DNA of 64,000 bases from Ensifer canadensis. GTDB lineage: Bacteria > Pseudomonadota > Alphaproteobacteria > Rhizobiales > Rhizobiaceae. The stretch is from the NCBI RefSeq assembly GCF_017488845.2, contig NZ_CP083373.1, positions 310,001 to 374,000 of the forward strand. The letters run 5' to 3'. Each line of letters starts with the position of its first letter. Position 1 is the stretch's first letter. Positions 50,372-59,628 of this stretch are shown here, one piece after another. A program made the translations under genes and the position numbers. The notes under the pieces are model-generated. The model was not told the origin of the DNA. It was given only the letters and a program-made list of their open reading frames with translations, and searched no databases.

Positions 50372-50812
50372 TCAGGCGGGCGTTGACGCGGGCTGTAGTG
50401 TGTAGCCAAGCGACCTTGCCCTTCGTTCGAGATTGTTGAGGGCGCGTCGACGGTAACTCTCCTCGTAATAGGAGGCTCCCGGATCACTGTATTCCATCCC
50501 GTGCCGCAGCGTGTTGTAGAACAAGACGGCGATTTTGCGGGCGGTTGCGGTGACCGCCTTGGCCTTGCCAACACGTGCGGACCAACGCCGATAGAATGCG
50601 CCCAGCGCGGTCTCAGTGCGCCCGACCGCAACCGCGGCAAGCCGCAGTAGCGCCGCGGCCCGGCTGCCAGATCGTCGGGTTCGTGAGGACAACACCTTGC
50701 CGCCGGAGATTTTGTTGCTTGGCGAGAGGCATAGCCAGGAGGTGAAGTGCTTGGCATTCGGCCAGGCCGAGAGATCGGTCCCGCACTCTGCGACCAATTT
50801 GTCGAAGATCAC
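50372..50812 (-). pseudogene. IS110/IS1111-type transposase, C-terminal fragment
   Basis: The last 145 or so codons of an IS110-family transposase: ECGTDLSAWPNAKHFTSWLC, LSPSNKISGGKVLSSRTRRS, ALGAFYRRWSARVGKAKAVT, ARKIAVLFYNTLRHGMEYSD, ending SLGYTLQPASTPA. The N-terminal DEDD catalytic half is missing. The fragment abuts the truncated 5' end of the ornithine-cyclodeaminase gene on the opposite strand at about 50810, so the insertion or a deletion event removed the 5' parts of both. Confidence 0.8.
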
Positions 50813-51565
50813 TTTCTTGGCGTGAAGCTGGTGACCATCATGCCGGGTAACATGAAGCGTAGGCTGCCTGCTGTCGTATCGACATACATGCTCTACGACG
50901 CCGTTACGGGCGAGCAATTGGCCCTCATGGACGGAAACACGCTGACGAGCCGGCGCACTGTGGCAACATCGGCGCTTGCGGCCAAATATCTCTCGCGAGA
51001 GGACGCCTCATCGCTTGTCATTCTAGGCGCTGGGCGCGTGGGAAGCCTAATCGCGGACGCCTATGTAGCTGTACGACCGGTTCGGCGCATCGTCATCTGG
51101 GACATCCATCACGAACAAGCCGATCGTCTCGACTCCTCCCTGCGAGACCGTGGCCTTCCCGCTGAATCGACGGCGGACATTAAAACCGCAATCGAAGCCG
51201 CTGACATCGTCAGCGCCGCAACGCTTGCAACTGCGCCCGTCATTCGAGGCGAGTGGCTAAAACCTGGCACTCACGTCGATCTCGTCGGGGCCTTTACCCC
51301 AGATATGCGAGAGGCAGATGATGAAGTGATGCGTCGCTCGTCTATCTACATCGATACCACGGTCGCGGTTGAGGAAGCAGGAGAACTTATCAAGCCCCTT
51401 GCCGCCGGCGTGATTGGACATAACGCCCTCCTGGGGACATTGACAGATCTTTGTCGCAACAACGAGTTCGCACGCACGAACCCGGACCAGATCACCTGTT
51501 TCAAGAGTGTGGGCTCCGGGCTTGCCGATCTTGCTGCAGCCCAGCTGGTTTACCAGCTTGCCTAG
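50811..51565 (+). pseudogene. Ornithine cyclodeaminase family gene, 5' end lost
   Basis: The frame reads FLGVKLVTIMPGNMKRRLPA, then SRRTVATSALAAKYLSREDA, the NAD-binding VILGAGRVGSLIADAYVAVR, and HVDLVGAFTPDMREADDEVM to a normal end. It corresponds to residues about 65-315 of a mu-crystallin/ornithine cyclodeaminase family enzyme; the first 65 or so residues are gone and replaced by IS110 sequence in antisense. The remaining part is intact but without start or promoter it is probably silent. Confidence 0.75.
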
Positions 51566-51966
51566 GCGGCTTCGCTATAGGGCATGCACTTAGTCGCGCG
51601 GGCCTGCCCCGATGGAGGGGCATGCCCAAGGAAGCATACGGACATCCGTTAAAACCCGGCAAGCTGTCGACTACCATGCTGCCTCTCCTCAATTCGCGAC
51701 GAGGTCGCGAACACTTAAAAGTGGCATGCCGGTTTCAGGGCTCGGCGCAAGGTCTCATCGATCACCTCTCTAGCGGCGGTGCTTCTCCAACGACAGCTTG
51801 GCCGATTGTCCATCGCTCGAAACTCGCGGCTATCTGGACCTAGCTGCTGAGCTATTGCGCATATATTTGTGATCGCTCTAACTCCCGCTGAATACTTTTA
51901 AATGCTCAATTCGGATATCCTTGCTCATTTTTATATGCTATTTTCTTCGAAAATGGACATAAATAT
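51566..51966. other. No gene seen; AT-rich promoter region at the right end
   Basis: The first 280 bases show short frames without support. The last 100 bases are clearly A+T-rich against the surrounding G+C and include TTTTC-TTC-GAAAA and ATAAATATATG just before the mobile mystery A gene, a likely promoter/operator for that pair. Confidence 0.4.
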
Positions 51967-52431
51967 ATGAACAAAAAACAAGCGGCCCTCGCTCGAAAAC
52001 AGTTGGAACGACGTCTGGCGCCGGTGCGAGACCTAGAGCTCATTTCGCCGCCACGTGGTTGGATGAAGGCCATCCGCGAGGCCCTCGGCATGACTACGCG
52101 CCAGCTCGCCATGCGCATGTGTGCCGCTCCGTCCCGCATACCGGCAATCGAGAAGGCTGAAGTTTCGGGAGCGACAACGATCAGGACGCTACGGGAAGCG
52201 GCCGCGGCAATGAATTGCACCTTTGTCTACGCTTTCGTGCCGATCAAGCCGCTTGACGATATCCTTCGCGAGCGCGCGGCCGAAAAGGTCGGTGAGGAGA
52301 TGACGCGACTTGATCATACGATGCGTCTGGAAAACCAGGCGTTGATCAAGTCGGACCTGGAGGACGAACGTCGCCGGCTTATCGACGCTTTGCTTGCAGA
52401 CGCTGGGCGACGCCTGTGGGAAGAGGATTGA
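51967..52431 (+). CDS. Mobile mystery protein A (HTH)
   Basis: Encodes 154 residues. The pattern MNKKQAALARKQLERRLAPV followed by PPRGWMKAIREALGMTTRQL, AMRMCAAPSRIPAIEKAEVS and GATTIRTLREAAAAMNCTFV matches TIGR02612 (mobile mystery protein A): an HTH regulator found always before a Fic-domain protein. It likely represses its own operon and neutralises the Fic partner, like an antitoxin. The 5' flank is A+T-rich, unlike its neighbours, consistent with recent gain. Confidence 0.85.
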   Translation: MNKKQAALARKQLERRLAPVRDLELISPPRGWMKAIREALGMTTRQLAMRMCAAPSRIPAIEKAEVSGATTIRTLREAAAAMNCTFVYAFVPIKPLDDILRERAAEKVGEEMTRLDHTMRLENQALIKSDLEDERRRLIDALLADAGRRLWEED

Positions 52432-52435
52432 CTCT

Positions 52436-53029
52436 ATGGAGGAGGACCCTCTTTTCCAGGACGACGATGAAGCAAATACGCCGCTAACCGCTGAGGAACG
52501 GGAGCAGCTCATTCCCTCCTACATCACCTTGCGGCACGAATTGAACGAGGCCGAGCAAGTTAACATCGGCGAAGGCTTGCGATGGGCGACGTCGCGAAAA
52601 AGGGACCTGCTCGACCAGGAATTCCTCAGTGAGTTGCACCGCCGCATGTTTGGGGACGTTTGGCATTGGGCTGGCCATTACCGGACAACACCTAGAAACA
52701 TCGGCGTCGATGCCTATCGCATTGCAATGGATGTCAGGCAGGTGGCTGACGACGTGCGCTATTGGGTCGAACACGAGGCCTTTCCACCCGACGAGATCGC
52801 TGTCCGGTTCAGCCACAGGCTGGTGGCAATCCATCCCTTCCCAAACGGAAACGGCCGATTTTCTCGCCTGGCGGGCGATCTGCTCGGGCGCCAGCTTGGA
52901 CGACCGCCATTTAGCTGGGGCCGGGCAAATCTGGTCGATGCGGGCAAGACCCGAGCCCATTATGTTGCTGCACTTCGGGCGGCCGATAACCACGATATCG
53001 GACCCTTGCTGGAGTTCGCGCGCTCATGA
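52436..53029 (+). CDS. Mobile mystery protein B (Fic domain)
   Basis: Encodes 197 residues from the ATG at 52436, five bases after protein A ends. The Fic fold is clear: LHRRMFGDVWHWAGHYRTTP, and the active loop HPFPNGNGRFSRLAGDLLG, where the acidic residue usually found before GNGR is Asn. That is normal for the mobile mystery B group (TIGR02613). Fic enzymes transfer AMP or similar groups onto target proteins. With protein A it forms a probable toxin-antitoxin-like unit that travels with mobile DNA. Confidence 0.85.
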   Translation: MEEDPLFQDDDEANTPLTAEEREQLIPSYITLRHELNEAEQVNIGEGLRWATSRKRDLLDQEFLSELHRRMFGDVWHWAGHYRTTPRNIGVDAYRIAMDVRQVADDVRYWVEHEAFPPDEIAVRFSHRLVAIHPFPNGNGRFSRLAGDLLGRQLGRPPFSWGRANLVDAGKTRAHYVAALRAADNHDIGPLLEFARS

Positions 53030-53500
53030 GTTTTTCGAAAATGAGGAAGCGAGAAAGGAGTGACTTGAAGACATTCACGCAGTCGCAGTTGCAGGCCATT
53101 GCGGATGCGGAGCGCTCCATCCCCCGAGTGAGGGATGGCGACGAAATCATGCATATCAAAAGCGGCCCGCAGCTGGGCGATCTTCGGACAAGTCCTCAGA
53201 GCACGCGAACGTTGCGCGCGCTCCATTGCAATGAGAGCCGGACAAGCCCTTGTTCAAATCGTTGGCCACGCCCCAACGATCAAGCGGAGTGACTTGCCGG
53301 GCCTAGGCTTGCAGGATCCCGGCCGTTGGCCGTCGATGCTGATCCTCCGAGACGAGGTTCTTAACCGGTCAAGCCTCAGCGACACATTGCTCGCAACCTC
53401 TACACAGACGCCCCAGGAGTTGGCATCCTTGAATCGCGATGTCCGGCATCTCCGCGACGCCATCTATTCACAGATCGGCGGATGGGACGCGCCCGCTTGA
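53026..53500 (+). other. Degenerate coding stretch after the Fic gene
   Basis: An ATG at 53026 overlaps the Fic stop and starts an 88-codon frame (MSFSKMRKRERSDLKTFTQS...). After about 45 residues the composition changes and a protein-like stretch in a different frame continues from about 53290 (RWPSMLILRDEVLNRSSLSD, TPQELASLNRDVRHLRDAIY) to the TGA at 53500. A single broken gene or two small ones are both possible. No family recognised. Confidence 0.35.
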
Positions 53501-53520
53501 TCTGTGAAGGCGTCTCGATC

Positions 53521-54300
53521 CTAAGCTGTTGGCACAGTTCCTCCATCGATGGTGTATTCGGTACCTGTGATCGATTCAGCGCGATCCGATGCCAGGAAAG
53601 CAATCAGGTTTGCCACTTCCGTCGGCTTGGCAGGGCGCCCGAGAGGTATGCCGCCCAAACTATCCATGATGATCTTCTTGCCACCCTCAATATCCGTACC
53701 CGCCTTGTCCGCCAAGCGCTGGACCAAGTGAACGGACGCTTCCGTTTCGATCCAACCCGGAGACACTCGCACGACGCGGACGCCCTTGGGCGATACCTCC
53801 TTGGACATGGCCTTGCTATAAGTCGAGAGTGCCGCCTTGGCTGCGGCATAAGCCGTGGTCGCTTCCGGGAGAGGCAGCACTCTTTGGATGGACGTGACAT
53901 GCACAACCACACCGGTTCCCCGTGCGACCATGTCTGGAACCAGTTCGCGATCGAGTCGAACAGCGGGAAAAAGATTGAGAGACATTTCTTTGTGCCACTC
54001 GGCATCAGTTAGCGCCCCAAAGCCACCGCCGGCTGCTGACGAGCCACCCAGCATATGAACGATGATATCGATGTTGCCGAGACGTTGACGCGCAACGTCC
54101 GCGACGGCCGCGCACCCCTCTTCAGTCGTGAGATCGGCCTCGACAAACAATTCTTCCGGCAGGTTCTCAGGACGCGCCCGCGCGGTCGTCAACACCTGCG
54201 CGCCGAGTTCCCGAAACAGGCTGACGGTCGCAGCCCCGGCGCCCTTGGTTCCAGCAGTAATGAGGGCTCGTTTGCCTCTCAGGTTGAGAAAGTCTGTCAT
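53521..54300 (-). CDS. Short-chain dehydrogenase/reductase
   Basis: Encodes 259 residues from the ATG at 54300, which overlaps the NTF2-like gene stop (ATGA). The cofactor motif is [15 protein letters not shown] (TGxxxGxG-type) and the catalytic set is [10 protein letters not shown] plus [10 protein letters not shown] (Tyr and Lys), with Ser in HVTSI. The end [17 protein letters not shown] is typical of classical SDRs. It probably acts on a ketone or alcohol. It forms an operon with the NTF2-like gene, and both face the LysR gene at 54717. Confidence 0.9.
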   Translation of the reverse strand: MTDFLNLRGKRALITAGTKGAGAATVSLFRELGAQVLTTARARPENLPEELFVEADLTTEEGCAAVADVARQRLGNIDIIVHMLGGSSAAGGGFGALTDAEWHKEMSLNLFPAVRLDRELVPDMVARGTGVVVHVTSIQRVLPLPEATTAYAAAKAALSTYSKAMSKEVSPKGVRVVRVSPGWIETEASVHLVQRLADKAGTDIEGGKKIIMDSLGGIPLGRPAKPTEVANLIAFLASDRAESITGTEYTIDGGTVPTA

Positions 54301-54620
54301 CACCGGATCTCCAGCCTAGCGATCTTGCCGTCCTTGATGGTGAAGGCATATGAGAGCGTCACCGGACTGCCGGGAAACTGGCCGCTAACTTTGGCTCGGA
54401 CGAGCACTTTGTTGCCGTCAAGGGTGGATTCCAAAGGTTCAGAAACGTACTGCGTCGCCTTCTTCGCAGCCACCCACCATTCACGGATTGCGACGACGCC
54501 TTGATGGCGCGATCCCTCATCTTCCACAACGGCTTCGATCGCAAACGTGTCCGACAGCGCATCCGCGTTGCTGCCGCTGTCAGCGTCAAAGTACATGTTC
54601 ACGATATCGGGCATATCCAT
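54300..54620 (-). CDS. NTF2-like (SnoaL-type) protein
   Basis: Encodes 106 residues from the ATG at 54620, with GAGGAGA seven bases upstream. The sequence ([20 protein letters not shown], then [20 protein letters not shown]) fits the SnoaL/NTF2-like fold, commonly used for small binding or isomerase functions beside SDR genes. The partner gene and the divergent LysR gene suggest a small redox locus. Confidence 0.85.
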   Translation of the reverse strand: MDMPDIVNMYFDADSGSNADALSDTFAIEAVVEDEGSRHQGVVAIREWWVAAKKATQYVSEPLESTLDGNKVLVRAKVSGQFPGSPVTLSYAFTIKDGKIARLEIR

Positions 54621-54716
54621 AGTGTTTCTCCTCAATTGGCTGACCCGATAGTAGCGCTCGACCATTGCGTAGATAAGTGGGATAAGCCGGCATGCAGCAA
54701 TGAACAGATCGGGACA

Positions 54717-55616
54717 ATGGAACAAGCCAACCTGAAGGAACTTGAAGCGGTCATTGCTATTGCCCGGCGCGGCACATTCCGCGCAGCGGCCATCGATCTC
54801 GGCATGTCTACGACAGCGTTGAGCCACACAATAGGCAGGCTTGAGGCGGAGCTTGGGGTGCGATTGTTCAACCGCACCACACGCAGCGTGTCGCTGACGG
54901 ATGCCGGCAGGCTCTTTGTGCAGCAGGTGGCGCCGTCGCTCCAGGATCTCTATGCCGCTTTGGATTCGGTGCGTGCGCAACGTGAGACACCTTCCGGAAC
55001 AATACGGATCAACGCGGCGCCGTTCGCGGCGCGCGCAATCATCTCACCGCTCGTGCTTGAGTTCCTGCGCCGCTATCCCGACATGAATGTCGATATTGTA
55101 ACTGAAGGAAAGATGGTCGATATCGTCAAGGACGGGTTTGATCTGGGAGTCAGGGTTGCGGGCCTCGTTCCCAGCGACATGATTGCCGTTTCGCTCGGCC
55201 GGCCCCAGCGACATGCTGTGGTTGGGTCTCCTGAATACTTCGAGAGGCATGGGAAGCCGGTGGTCCCTCCAGACCTTCTCAGCCATCGATGCATTCGCGT
55301 TCGCCTGCCCGATGGCTCCCTGTTTCGGTGGCGTTTCGAGAAGGACGGGGAGCAGGTGCAAATCGATGCACGCGGCCCGATATCGCTGGACGAGGCTAGC
55401 CTCACAAGAACCGCTGTCCTGGAAAGCGCCGGTATAGGCTACATCTTCGAGCAAGACATTTTCCCGGACATTGAGGCGGGGCGCGTCGTCCGTGTACTGG
55501 AAGACTGGACGCCACCATATCCGGGGCTTTGCCTTTACTACCCTGGGCGCCGAAATCTGTCAGCCGGGGTCAGGGCGTTCTTGGAACTTGCGCGTGAGCT
55601 CGCGACAGTGAGCTAA
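54717..55616 (+). CDS. LysR-family transcriptional regulator
   Basis: Encodes 299 residues from the ATG at 54717. The wing-helix domain is [20 protein letters not shown] then [20 protein letters not shown]; the effector domain follows ([20 protein letters not shown]). It belongs to the CrgA/DsdC-like branch often placed next to and divergent from SDR genes. The 96-base gap to the NTF2/SDR operon would hold its binding site. Confidence 0.92.
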   Translation: MEQANLKELEAVIAIARRGTFRAAAIDLGMSTTALSHTIGRLEAELGVRLFNRTTRSVSLTDAGRLFVQQVAPSLQDLYAALDSVRAQRETPSGTIRINAAPFAARAIISPLVLEFLRRYPDMNVDIVTEGKMVDIVKDGFDLGVRVAGLVPSDMIAVSLGRPQRHAVVGSPEYFERHGKPVVPPDLLSHRCIRVRLPDGSLFRWRFEKDGEQVQIDARGPISLDEASLTRTAVLESAGIGYIFEQDIFPDIEAGRVVRVLEDWTPPYPGLCLYYPGRRNLSAGVRAFLELARELATVS

Positions 55617-55799
55617 TTGAACCGCCAGTGGAGAAGCTTGTTTGTCTCTACAACGCTCCAAGCGGACACAGATTTGCAATGCGTGAATGACCGGTTTGCG
55701 GCCAGTAGGCGACTGGTGATCTGCGATTCCGGAAGGAAACGAGCGGAAAAGCAGACCGTCGGCCTCTAGGATTTCCTTTCAGTAGCCTGGACAACCGCA

Positions 55800-56110
55800 T
55801 GGGGCGCAATGCTGCCGTTTGCAGAACTAAGCGTGTCCGTCGCACAATTGCCGGCGTCTTTCATCATATCAGCTCGCAGCATGCCGACCTGTATTTCCAC
55901 GAGATCGGCTTCCCGCTGGTCACAGCATTGTTACGGGCCAGGCAGTGCGGAAAAGCCGAAATGGCAGGGAACGCATGAAAACCCTGTGGTCGCGGGTACC
56001 GCCGGCGCTGCAATTGCTGCAAGTCTTTCGCACCGCTACCGGCCGCCAAATGCGCAGAAGTCCGGATGGTGGGATCATCGTCAAATCAGCAGTCGCTGTC
56101 TTTGGTTGAT
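55800..56110 (+). pseudogene. Transposase-like relic (IS1595/ISXO2-like)
   Basis: Three protein-like stretches lie in different frames: RTIAGVFHHISSQHADLYFH, then RKSRNGRERMKTLWSRVPPA and LQLLQVFRTATGRQMRRSPD up to the TGA at 56110. Together they resemble the C-terminal end of ISXO2-type transposases. Frameshifts make it non-functional, and its upstream part is missing. I am moderately sure of the family. Confidence 0.4.
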
Positions 56111-56158
56111 AAAGGCCATGTATCGACTGGAATGTGCCGTGCCAGGGGCAGGGTCCGG

Positions 56159-56458
56159 CTATGCTGCTCTATCGATTTCCGGGATCAACTCCAGTTCGCC
56201 GTGAAGCGCTATTTCCACCGTCTTGAGGTTGAAGCTGGTCTGCATGTTCATCCAAAATTCCGGCGTTGTGCGGAAATACTTGGCGAGGCGCAGAGCGGTA
56301 TCCGTCGTTATCGGTGTTTGCTCCGCCGCTATACGCTCGATGCGAGTGCGAGGGACATTGAGCTTTTTCGCCAGTGAACCGGCGCTCATGTTCAGCGGAA
56401 GTAGGTACTCCTCGCGGAGGATTTCGCCCGGATGGACCGGAGGAAGGATATGGGTCAT
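56159..56458 (-). CDS. higA: HigA-family antitoxin
   Basis: Encodes 99 residues from the ATG at 56458. The pattern MTHILPPVHPGEILREEYLL, PLNMSAGSLAKKLNVPRTRI, ERIAAEQTPITTDTALRLAK and YFRTTPEFWMNMQTSFNLK is a textbook HigA (XRE-type) antitoxin, which binds HigB and represses the locus. It looks intact, while the partner toxin gene upstream is broken. Confidence 0.92.
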   Translation of the reverse strand: MTHILPPVHPGEILREEYLLPLNMSAGSLAKKLNVPRTRIERIAAEQTPITTDTALRLAKYFRTTPEFWMNMQTSFNLKTVEIALHGELELIPEIDRAA

Positions 56459-56487
56459 CTCAAGCTCCTGTGTGCCACGATCGGCCA

Positions 56488-56769
56488 TCAATGGTAGTCT
56501 ACTATTTCGACGTCTTCGATACCGGCATCTGTCCATACAAAACATATGCGCCACTGATCATTGATCCAGATCGAATGTTGGCCTTCCTATCGCCCTTAAG
56601 GGCTTCAAGTCGATTTCCCGGAGGGGAACGCAGGTCGTCCAGAGCAGCAGCGCTGTTCAGGATCGTCAATTTACGAACGGCTGACCTCACGATGTCGGAA
56701 GGAAAGCCTTTTGGAGGCTTTGCAGCGCGCAACAGTCTCGGTTTTGTCATCGTTAAATGACCTGATCAC
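56488..56769 (-). pseudogene. higB: HigB toxin gene with two frameshifts
   Basis: Protein-like HigB segments are split over three frames. [19 protein letters not shown] follows a GTG at 56769 with GAAGAGCGG before it; [20 protein letters not shown] and [14 protein letters not shown] come in the next; [20 protein letters not shown] and EDVEIVDYH, ending at the TGA at 56488, in the third. One extra base near 56710 and one missing G near 56595 account for the shifts. The order toxin-antitoxin (higBA) on the minus strand is the normal one. The ribonuclease should be inactive. Confidence 0.75.
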
Positions 56770-56787
56770 GTCCCGCTCTTCATGCTT

Positions 56788-56842
56788 GTATCATATGGTG
56801 ATACTGGTGAAAGTCAATTAATATGTATCATCATACGATACA
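56788..56842 (-). promoter_or_regulatory. HigBA operator candidates
   Basis: Two inverted repeats in front of higB: GTATCA-N5-TGATAC (56788-56804) and TGTATC-N7-GATACA (56824-56842). Both share the GTATC half-site and are spaced by about 36 bases, as expected for a HigA operator. Confidence 0.6.
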
Positions 56843-57031
56843 GATTCGCAATCGCGATCCTGTTTAAGCCATCCGAAGGTGCCGATCCTCGGTTCGATTC
56901 CCCTCAAGAGCAGAGACTCGATGGTCGGCGGCTCTCCGGCCAAAGCGGAATAGGAGCCCCAGATTTTCTTAGGACGGTTTTGCCCCTGCCAACGCTAGGC
57001 CTAATACCGGCGCCCCCGCGTCGCGAAAACC

Positions 57032-58561
57032 TCAGAGCTGCGAGCCGATAGGGAGAATCGCATAAAATCCCGCCACGAATTGATCCCAGGGCGAACCCGT
57101 CGGCTCATGATAATAGATCCGCTGCGTCCCGTCCGGCTCGGTCTGCGTCCACGAGATCCGCTTGTCCTTGTTCAGCCTTACGGCAAAGGTTTCTTCTCTT
57201 AAAACGCCTCTTAGGGCATTCGAGGTCTTCCTGGTAAATTCAGGCGAGTCGATCAGAATGCCCATCTCGGTATTGATATTCACCGACCGCGGGTCCCAGT
57301 TGAACGAGCCGACGAACAGGTAACGATCGTCGATGGTAAACGCCTTGGCATGCAGACCCGATCGCGATTCACCCCAATTGACGCCGCGCCGCGCTTCTTG
57401 ATCTGCGTCAGGCCGAAGTTCGTAGAGGTGGACTCCACCTTCCAGAAGAGCCCGCCGGTCCTTTGCATAATGCGCATAGACTGGTTTCACGTCGTTCGAT
57501 GCCAGCGAATTGGTTACAACCAACACCTCGACGCCCCGCGCCTCAAGTTCCCGCAACCACTCTGTGCCGCGTTTGCCTGGCACGAAATATGCAGAGATGA
57601 TCTCAATCTTTGATGTCGCATCGGCGAAATACTTTGACAGTTGAGAGGCAAGAATCTCTTCTTCGTTGTCTTCACCGGCCGCTTTTGAAGGGGGGTCCGA
57701 GTACATTTTGGCGGGAACCCACGCGAGCTTCAGCGTCGATGGCGTTAGATGCTGCTTCGCAGCCGCACGCACCACGCTGGCATATTCCGTCTCTCGAGCA
57801 TCCCCGACGATCTCGTCAAGGCGATCGCGCGCTTCGTCGAGACTGAACCCCTCTGGTTCGCCAACGACGGCGCGCGCCGGCACTGCAAACTTGCTGTTCC
57901 AGTACTCATCAAAGTTTGTCGAGACTTCATCGACAACGGGTCCAGCAACCAGCACATCGAGATCCGAATAGTTCAATTCCCTCTTGGCCAGGAAATACTC
58001 ATCGCCGATATTGCGGCCACCGACGATCGACATGGCATTATCGGCGGTCATCGACTTGTTGTGCATCCGGCGGTTGATCCGCTTGAAGTCGGTGAGGACG
58101 GCCGCGACAAGGCTCTGATTCCGCCAGAACGGGTTAAAGAGCCGGATTTCGATGTTTTTATGCGAGTCCAGAGCCGCAGTCACGGCGTCATAGCCCTTAG
58201 TGTCCATGTCATCGAGCAATAGCCGCACCCGCACACCCCGATCCGCGGCTTGCAGCAAGCTCCACGCAAAGATTTTTCCGGTAGGATCATTGTGCAGAAG
58301 GTAATACTGCGCATCGATCGTCTGTTCGGCGGCCGCTGCAAGCGCCAAGCGCGCCGCCAGCGCTTCTTCTCCGTTGCCGATCAGCCTGACCCCGGAGCGA
58401 CCGTCCCTAGGATCACCAAGCCTTTGGACAGCTTGTGTCAGCCGCGTGCTTGTCGGCTGCGCGGGCGAATATGACGGTGTTTGCCTGAATGTTTGCACAG
58501 TGTGAGAACAGGCGGCGAGAAGGAACAAGGAAAGCCCTGCGGCCAGGAAAAATGATTTCAT
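57032..58561 (-). CDS. Phospholipase-D-like lipoprotein (cardiolipin synthase C-like)
   Basis: Encodes 509 residues from the ATG at 58561 (MKSFFLAAGLSLFLLAACSH), which gives a lipobox LLAAC. Two HKD motifs are present: HNKSMTADNAMSIVGGRNIG and HAKAFTIDDRYLFVGSFNWD, the two halves of a phospholipase D active site. The layout resembles YmdC/ClsC-type proteins that make cardiolipin or exchange headgroups. Start: the frame runs further upstream but the lipoprotein signal decides the start. No operon partner. Confidence 0.88.
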   Translation of the reverse strand: MKSFFLAAGLSLFLLAACSHTVQTFRQTPSYSPAQPTSTRLTQAVQRLGDPRDGRSGVRLIGNGEEALAARLALAAAAEQTIDAQYYLLHNDPTGKIFAWSLLQAADRGVRVRLLLDDMDTKGYDAVTAALDSHKNIEIRLFNPFWRNQSLVAAVLTDFKRINRRMHNKSMTADNAMSIVGGRNIGDEYFLAKRELNYSDLDVLVAGPVVDEVSTNFDEYWNSKFAVPARAVVGEPEGFSLDEARDRLDEIVGDARETEYASVVRAAAKQHLTPSTLKLAWVPAKMYSDPPSKAAGEDNEEEILASQLSKYFADATSKIEIISAYFVPGKRGTEWLRELEARGVEVLVVTNSLASNDVKPVYAHYAKDRRALLEGGVHLYELRPDADQEARRGVNWGESRSGLHAKAFTIDDRYLFVGSFNWDPRSVNINTEMGILIDSPEFTRKTSNALRGVLREETFAVRLNKDKRISWTQTEPDGTQRIYYHEPTGSPWDQFVAGFYAILPIGSQL

Positions 58562-58699
58562 ACTACGCCCCAGCCAGAATGCTCCACGCCCCGTCCCTTC
58601 GCGGCTCGCAAAGCTAGACTTTGGCTGCGTCGCGCACTTTGTCGCTACTGCAGACATGCTCTCACGTTTTGAGATTGAGCACCATTCCCGGAGTGATAT

Positions 58700-59330
58700 C
58701 GTCGTCCACCAAACCTCATCGTCGCTCTGGGCCGGAAGTTTCCAAGGAGCCGCTTCCGCTTCACGCTATCGGCGGTCATCGCAGATCTTGATCGATCTCT
58801 TCACTCATCGCTGCAAGACTTGGATGAGACGGGAAAGCTCGGCGCGCAGAAAGGCGGTTCTGGTTGCCTTCAATCGGTTCTTGAATGCGGTGAGCTCCCC
58901 TAACGCGGCCGATCTTGCATTGACAAGTTCCTGTAGGGTCTCGATGGCCGGGGACGGTGGTGGGCTCGGCTCCGGTCGGAGCGCCTGGGCCAGCAGGGCC
59001 AAGAGGCAAGCGTCTAACCGGTCGGTCTTTGCGAGTTAGCCGCTGGAGCGGGCAACATGCGGGCCCGCAGCGGATCAACGATGGCGATGGGAAAGCCATC
59101 GGCACTGAGCGAGCGATGGGCGTGGCGATGGAACTTGCCCGTCGCCTCCATCACGATGCATACCGGCCCCAACCGAACCAGAAGCCACTTCAGCTGACCG
59201 ATGCCGCTTTTGTCATTGCTGACCCGCCGGCTTTGGCCTTGGGGATGGATAAGGACATCGACATCGAGCCAGTCTTTACACGTCCACGCCGACGTAAACT
59301 GAAGATGCCGCGTCTTGTTTGGGTGAAACC
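58700..59330 (-). pseudogene. IS110-type transposase, N-terminal fragment with frameshifts
   Basis: Reading from right to left: KDWLDVDVLIHPQGQSRRVS, SGIGQLKWLLVRLGPVCIVM, EATGKFHRHAHRSLSADGFP, then LARKDRPVR (for the usual AKTDRLDA) with a frameshift, then LLALLAQALRPEPSPPPSPA, LQELVNARSAALGELTAFKN and RLKATRTAFLRAELSRLIQV. This is the DEDD N-terminal half of an IS110-family transposase, and it ends without the C-terminal half. The flank from 59331 to 59628 contains no gene I can support. Confidence 0.7.
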
Positions 59331-59628
59331 TTGCCTTGCATACGGGACTTGCTCCCCATCATCTGTTCAGGACAAACGCGAAGACGGGCGGACCAAACTC
59401 ACCTACGGTTCCAGCCAAGGGGCGTGCGGTCCCGACCGCAAGATCCCTTGGGGGCTGCATCCCTCGAGGGATTACGCCTAAGTCTATAAGCCGCAAATTG
59501 CGAACTGATCAGATGGGCAGCTCTGTCGTAACAGCATACAAATCCTTTAGAAGGTCGCTCAGGTAGAGGGCGGCCAACACGGCGCCGCTGACCGGAAGAG
59601 GGATCCGGCCCATTTTGCGATCCTGTGC

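Noticed and set aside
50372..59330. The two IS110 pieces as the ends of one split element
   Set aside because: Orientation and order would allow it, but the N-terminal and C-terminal parts look like different IS110 subgroups, and 8 kb of unrelated genes lie between; comparison with a full element would be needed.
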